Made by a program: the position numbers and the translations under genes
The notes under the pieces: generated by a model
The model's database searches: none
The model's input: the letters and a program-made list of their open reading frames with translations, nothing else
What the model was told of the DNA's origin: nothing
Assembly: GCA_004559785.1 (NCBI GenBank)
Contig: SFXD01000050.1
Location: 1-16,191 of the forward strand
DNA: 16,191 nucleotides
Reading direction: 5' to 3'
DNA from: a bacterium
GTDB lineage: Bacteria > Bacteroidota > Bacteroidia > Bacteroidales > Bacteroidaceae
Shown: positions 13,758 through 16,191 of the stretch, piece by piece
Layout of the letters: every line of letters starts with the position of its first letter
How positions within the stretch are numbered: the first letter of the stretch is position 1

Positions 13758-15686
13758 ATGAAAAAAACACTTATGACAATGGCCGCCACGGCTCTCACGA
13801 ACATGGCCATGGCGCAGCAGACCAACGACAAGGTGGCTTACCTCTTCACTTACTTCACAGGCAACGCCCCGGAACAGGAGCAGATTTGCTATGCCCTGTC
13901 GGACGACGGCTACAACTACACACCGCTCAACCAGGGGTTCCCGGTCATCGCAAGCGACACCATAGCATTCACGCAATGCGTGCGCGACCCCCACATCCTG
14001 CGCGGAGAAGACGGCAAGACATTCTACATGGTGGTCACGGACATGCGCTCTGCCCACGGATGGAGCTCCAACCGTGGCATGGTGCTAATGAAATCAACTG
14101 ACCTCGTAAACTGGACACACTCCGTGGTCAACTTCCCTACCAAATACCCAAAGAAATGGGGAAACGTAATCAGGGTGTGGGCACCGGAAACCATCTACGA
14201 CAAACGTGCAGGCAGATACATGGTCTTCTACTCCCTGCGCACCAACGACCCAGAATCCTACGACCGCATCTATTACTCCTATGTCAATGACGACTTTACC
14301 GACCTTATTGGCGAACCGCAGTTCCTCTTCGACAACGGCGCCGCCACCATCGACGGCGACATCGTATGGAATCCCGCAGACCAACTCTATCACCTCTTCT
14401 ACAAGAGCGAGAGCGGACGCGGCATCTTCCAGGCCACTGCCAAAACGCTCACAGCACCCGAGGGAACCAAGGCCGGAAGCCAGTGGACCAAGATAGAGGG
14501 ACACGTGGACCAGACCAAAGAGTCCGTCGAGGGAGTTGGCGTCTGCCAGAGCATCGACGGCAAGTCATGGATAGTGATGTACGACTGCTACGGCAACGGG
14601 CATTACCAGTTCTGCCGCAGTGCCGACCTGAAATCGTTCGAGGTGGTGGCCAACACTGCCACACGCGGCAAGTTCACGCCACGCCACGGCACCATCATCC
14701 CTATCACACAGGATGAGAAAGACAGGCTGCTCAAGGCTTTCCCAAACCACCTGAACCCCATTCTGCCCGACTATCACGCAGACCCCGAGATACTCTATTC
14801 CAACAAGACAAAGAAGTATTACATCTACAGCACCACCGACGGACACCCCGGATGGGGCGGATGGACATTCAATGTCTTCTCCTCGCCCGACCTCAAGACA
14901 TGGACAGACGAGGGCATGGTGCTCGACGTAAAGAGCGACCAGGTGGCATGGGCCAAGGGCAACGCATGGGCACCGGCTGCCATCGAGGTGAAGCAGAAAG
15001 ACGGCTCATATAAATACTACCTCTATTTCTCAGCAGATGCAGGCAAGCGCAAGGAGATTGGAGTGGCAGTGAGCGACAGTCCCACAGGACCGTTCGTAGA
15101 TGCCGGCGCTCCCATCATCTCCGACAGCCCCGTTGGCAGCGGACAGCAGATTGACGTTGACGTGTTCATAGACCCCAAAAGCAAGAAACCATACATCTAT
15201 TGGGGCAACGGCTATATGGCTGGCGCACAGCTCAACGCCGACATGGTGAGCGTAAACAAGGAGACCATCAGGGTGATGACTCCGGAGGGCGGCACCAAGC
15301 AGACCTGGCAATACCGCGAGGCTCCATACGTGTTCTACCGCAAGGGCACCTATTACTTCCTATGGTCGGTTGACGACACGGGCTCGCCAAACTACCACGT
15401 ATGCTACGGCACATCCAAGTCACCCCTCGGTCCCATCACCGTGGCCGACAATCCAACCATCCTCAAGCAAGTACCCGAGCTCGGCATCTACGGCACCGCA
15501 CACAACTCGGTACTGCAAATCCCGGGCAAGGACGAATGGTATATCGTTTACCACCGCATCAACAAGCACTTCCTGCATCCCGACAAGGGTCCGGGCATAC
15601 ACCGTGAGGTCTGCATAGACCGCATGACCTTCGACAAGAAGGGAAACATCATCCCCGTTACCCCAACTCTCGACGGGCCGCAGTAA
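13758..15686 (+). CDS. Exported glycosidase with two GH43 five-bladed propellers (642 aa)
   Basis: GH43 enzymes are inverting glycosidases that act mainly on arabinose- or xylose-containing polysaccharides. A signal peptide (residues 1-19, ending NMAMA) leads to two propellers in one chain. N-terminal domain (about 25-315): D77 in VRDPH, WAPET (141-145), D199 in TIDGD, E258 in SVEGVG. C-terminal domain (about 335-640): D342 in HADPE, WAPAAI (404-409), D466 in QIDVDVF, E521 in REAPY. The spacing of these marks is nearly the same in both, and each seems to keep the base, pKa-modulator and acid residues. The final GTAHNSVLQIPGKDEWYIVYHR is typical of GH43. The ATG at 13758 gives the signal peptide; an earlier one at 13671 does not and precedes P2. 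No SusC/SusD genes are near, so it stands alone. Exact substrate unknown. Confidence 0.92.
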   Translation: MKKTLMTMAATALTNMAMAQQTNDKVAYLFTYFTGNAPEQEQICYALSDDGYNYTPLNQGFPVIASDTIAFTQCVRDPHILRGEDGKTFYMVVTDMRSAHGWSSNRGMVLMKSTDLVNWTHSVVNFPTKYPKKWGNVIRVWAPETIYDKRAGRYMVFYSLRTNDPESYDRIYYSYVNDDFTDLIGEPQFLFDNGAATIDGDIVWNPADQLYHLFYKSESGRGIFQATAKTLTAPEGTKAGSQWTKIEGHVDQTKESVEGVGVCQSIDGKSWIVMYDCYGNGHYQFCRSADLKSFEVVANTATRGKFTPRHGTIIPITQDEKDRLLKAFPNHLNPILPDYHADPEILYSNKTKKYYIYSTTDGHPGWGGWTFNVFSSPDLKTWTDEGMVLDVKSDQVAWAKGNAWAPAAIEVKQKDGSYKYYLYFSADAGKRKEIGVAVSDSPTGPFVDAGAPIISDSPVGSGQQIDVDVFIDPKSKKPYIYWGNGYMAGAQLNADMVSVNKETIRVMTPEGGTKQTWQYREAPYVFYRKGTYYFLWSVDDTGSPNYHVCYGTSKSPLGPITVADNPTILKQVPELGIYGTAHNSVLQIPGKDEWYIVYHRINKHFLHPDKGPGIHREVCIDRMTFDKKGNIIPVTPTLDGPQ

Positions 15687-15705
15687 GCCGGAGGCCCATC
15701 ATTTT
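15675..15705 (+). terminator. Weak terminator candidate after the GH43 gene
   Basis: GGGCC (15675-15679), which overlaps the end of the coding region, can pair with GGCCC (15693-15697). ATCATTTTG follows. The stem is only five base pairs and the T run is short, so this is a tentative call; no stronger hairpin appears nearby. Confidence 0.35.
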
Positions 15706-15925
15706 GCAACACCCCAACCCCAATGGGGCATATATGGCTTATGCCTCATGTGAGGAGTCCGTTGCCGATCCTACAAGTGAATCAAAGCACCTGTCCCTCT
15801 ATGACCATTGCATGTCTAACTTACACTTTGATATTTGCAAACGCTCTGAGAATGCGATAAAATCGAACGAGTTTGCCTTCGCTGCAAATACGCAAGTTTT
15901 AAAATACGAAGAAATGGCAATTGAA

Positions 15926-15946
15926 GGGCGAAAAATGCCCATTTTT
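15926..15946 (+). terminator. Small terminator-like hairpin
   Basis: GGGC (15926-15929) pairs with GCCC (15937-15940), extended by a G-T wobble, around an A-rich loop, with ATTTTT directly after. The shape fits a weak intrinsic terminator and could end read-through from the GH43 gene. The stem is short, so confidence is low. Confidence 0.35.
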
Positions 15947-15964
15947 ACCTATGAAAAATCCCTT

Positions 15965-16079
15965 GACCGTACGGGCAAGGCTGCGTAGACGTACGTTCAA
16001 AGGTCATTAGCACGTACTGCGTTAGGATCTATAGACGTACGTCCATAGGTTGCCTGGACGTACGTCCATAGCACCTTTG
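15965..16079. repeat. Five 23-nt tandem units centred on ACGTACGT
   Basis: Units start at 15965, 15988, 16011, 16034 and 16057, an exact 23-nt period. The last two share the 15-mer GACGTACGTCCATAG (16034-16048, 16057-16071). Unit 2 has GACGTACGTTCAAAGG; unit 3 is degenerate (CACGTACTG, then TTAGG); unit 1 has GACCGTACGGGCAAGG with one base inserted. The shared element is about GACGTACGT-CA-AGG, whose core ACGTACGT is a perfect palindrome. Unit 1 also sits inside a 20-nt near-palindrome, CCTTG-A-CCGTACGG-G-CAAGG (15961-15980). Confidence 0.82.
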
Positions 16080-16114
16080 AACGGTCTTGAACGAAAATGA
16101 ACGATTCGTTCATT
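16078..16114. repeat. TGAACG at 10-nt steps closed by its inverse
   Basis: TGAACG occurs at 16078, 16088 and 16098, exactly one helical turn apart, each followed by four variable bases. The third copy is part of a perfect 19-nt dyad, AATGAACGA-T-TCGTTCATT (16096-16114), so CGTTCA closes the set. Phased sites on one DNA face usually mean cooperative protein binding, but the protein is unknown. An A run (16115-16120) follows. Confidence 0.65.
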
Positions 16115-16191
16115 AAAAAATTGCACAAAAGCACCCCTAATGTGCATAAGGTTTTGCACAGATTGCGCTGGAAAGCGTGAGTTTTTGCAAT

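Larger units (their letters stand above)
15687..16191. other. Right-hand intergenic region, repeats but no convincing gene
   Basis: These 505 nt contain no gene I can support. An open frame at 15704-15988 (94 codons) has no family resemblance, no signal peptide, no promoter box and a repeat-derived 3' end, so I do not call it. The region holds a small GGGC/GCCC hairpin with a T run (15926-15946), the 23-nt array (15965-16079), the TGAACG set (16078-16112), and AT-rich DNA with TTGCAC at 16121 and 16154 and a final TTTTTGCAAT. A gene may begin beyond the right edge. Confidence 0.5.

Noticed and set aside
15704..15988. Calling the 94-codon frame a gene
   Set aside because: No homology that I recognise, no promoter or start context, and a 3' end built from repeat units.

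Overview
The window looks like a chromosomal segment of a Bacteroidales bacterium, most likely Prevotella or a close relative. Four things point there. SecA carries the long extra segments typical of Bacteroidetes. Start codons lack Shine-Dalgarno sequences and sit behind A-rich leaders. Five promoters match the Bacteroidetes -7 box TAnnTTTG. The genes coaX, an outer-membrane protein, lptC, a CNNM/CorC protein and a PpiD-like chaperone run in a row, as in that order. Coding DNA is moderately GC-rich and the intergenic DNA is AT-rich. I see no phage, insertion sequence, CRISPR array, tRNA or rRNA.

Left block, minus strand (7078 down to 330): a DUF4105 membrane protein (5897-7078) overlaps by 4 nt an exported alkaline-phosphatase-fold protein that has lost nearly all its catalytic and metal-binding residues (4317-5900). 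After a 156-nt AT-rich gap come secA (798-4160) and a 146-aa acidic protein of unknown function (330-770). A strong hairpin at 267-304 ends this unit. Upstream, bases 1-266 hold no gene but two palindrome-rich tandem arrays with a 23-nt period.

Centre (7079-7199): a short divergent promoter region. Each side has the same TACCTTTGCA element, only 4-5 nt from the chosen start codon, so both operons (DUF4105 leftward, coaX rightward) probably make leaderless or nearly leaderless mRNA.

Right block, plus strand: coaX (7200-7934), an outer-membrane beta-barrel protein (7918-9228), an LptC-like lipoprotein (9225-9944) and a CNNM/CorC transporter (9944-11248) overlap end to start and form one envelope operon headed by a CoA biosynthesis gene. 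A PpiD/SurA-like chaperone (11360-13513) has its own promoter and a textbook terminator (13539-13580). A two-domain GH43 glycosidase (13758-15686) then has two tandem Bacteroidetes promoters with a dyad lying across the -33 box of the second.

Right end (15687-16191): no convincing gene. It holds a third 23-nt-period array (15965-16079) built on ACGTACGT, bracketed by an 11-bp inverted repeat, then TGAACG repeated at exactly 10-nt steps and closed by its inverse. The 23-nt period common to three arrays of different sequence at the two ends of the window, the dead phosphatase, and the paired leaderless promoters are the most unusual observations. All functional names come from reading motifs by eye, not from database searches.
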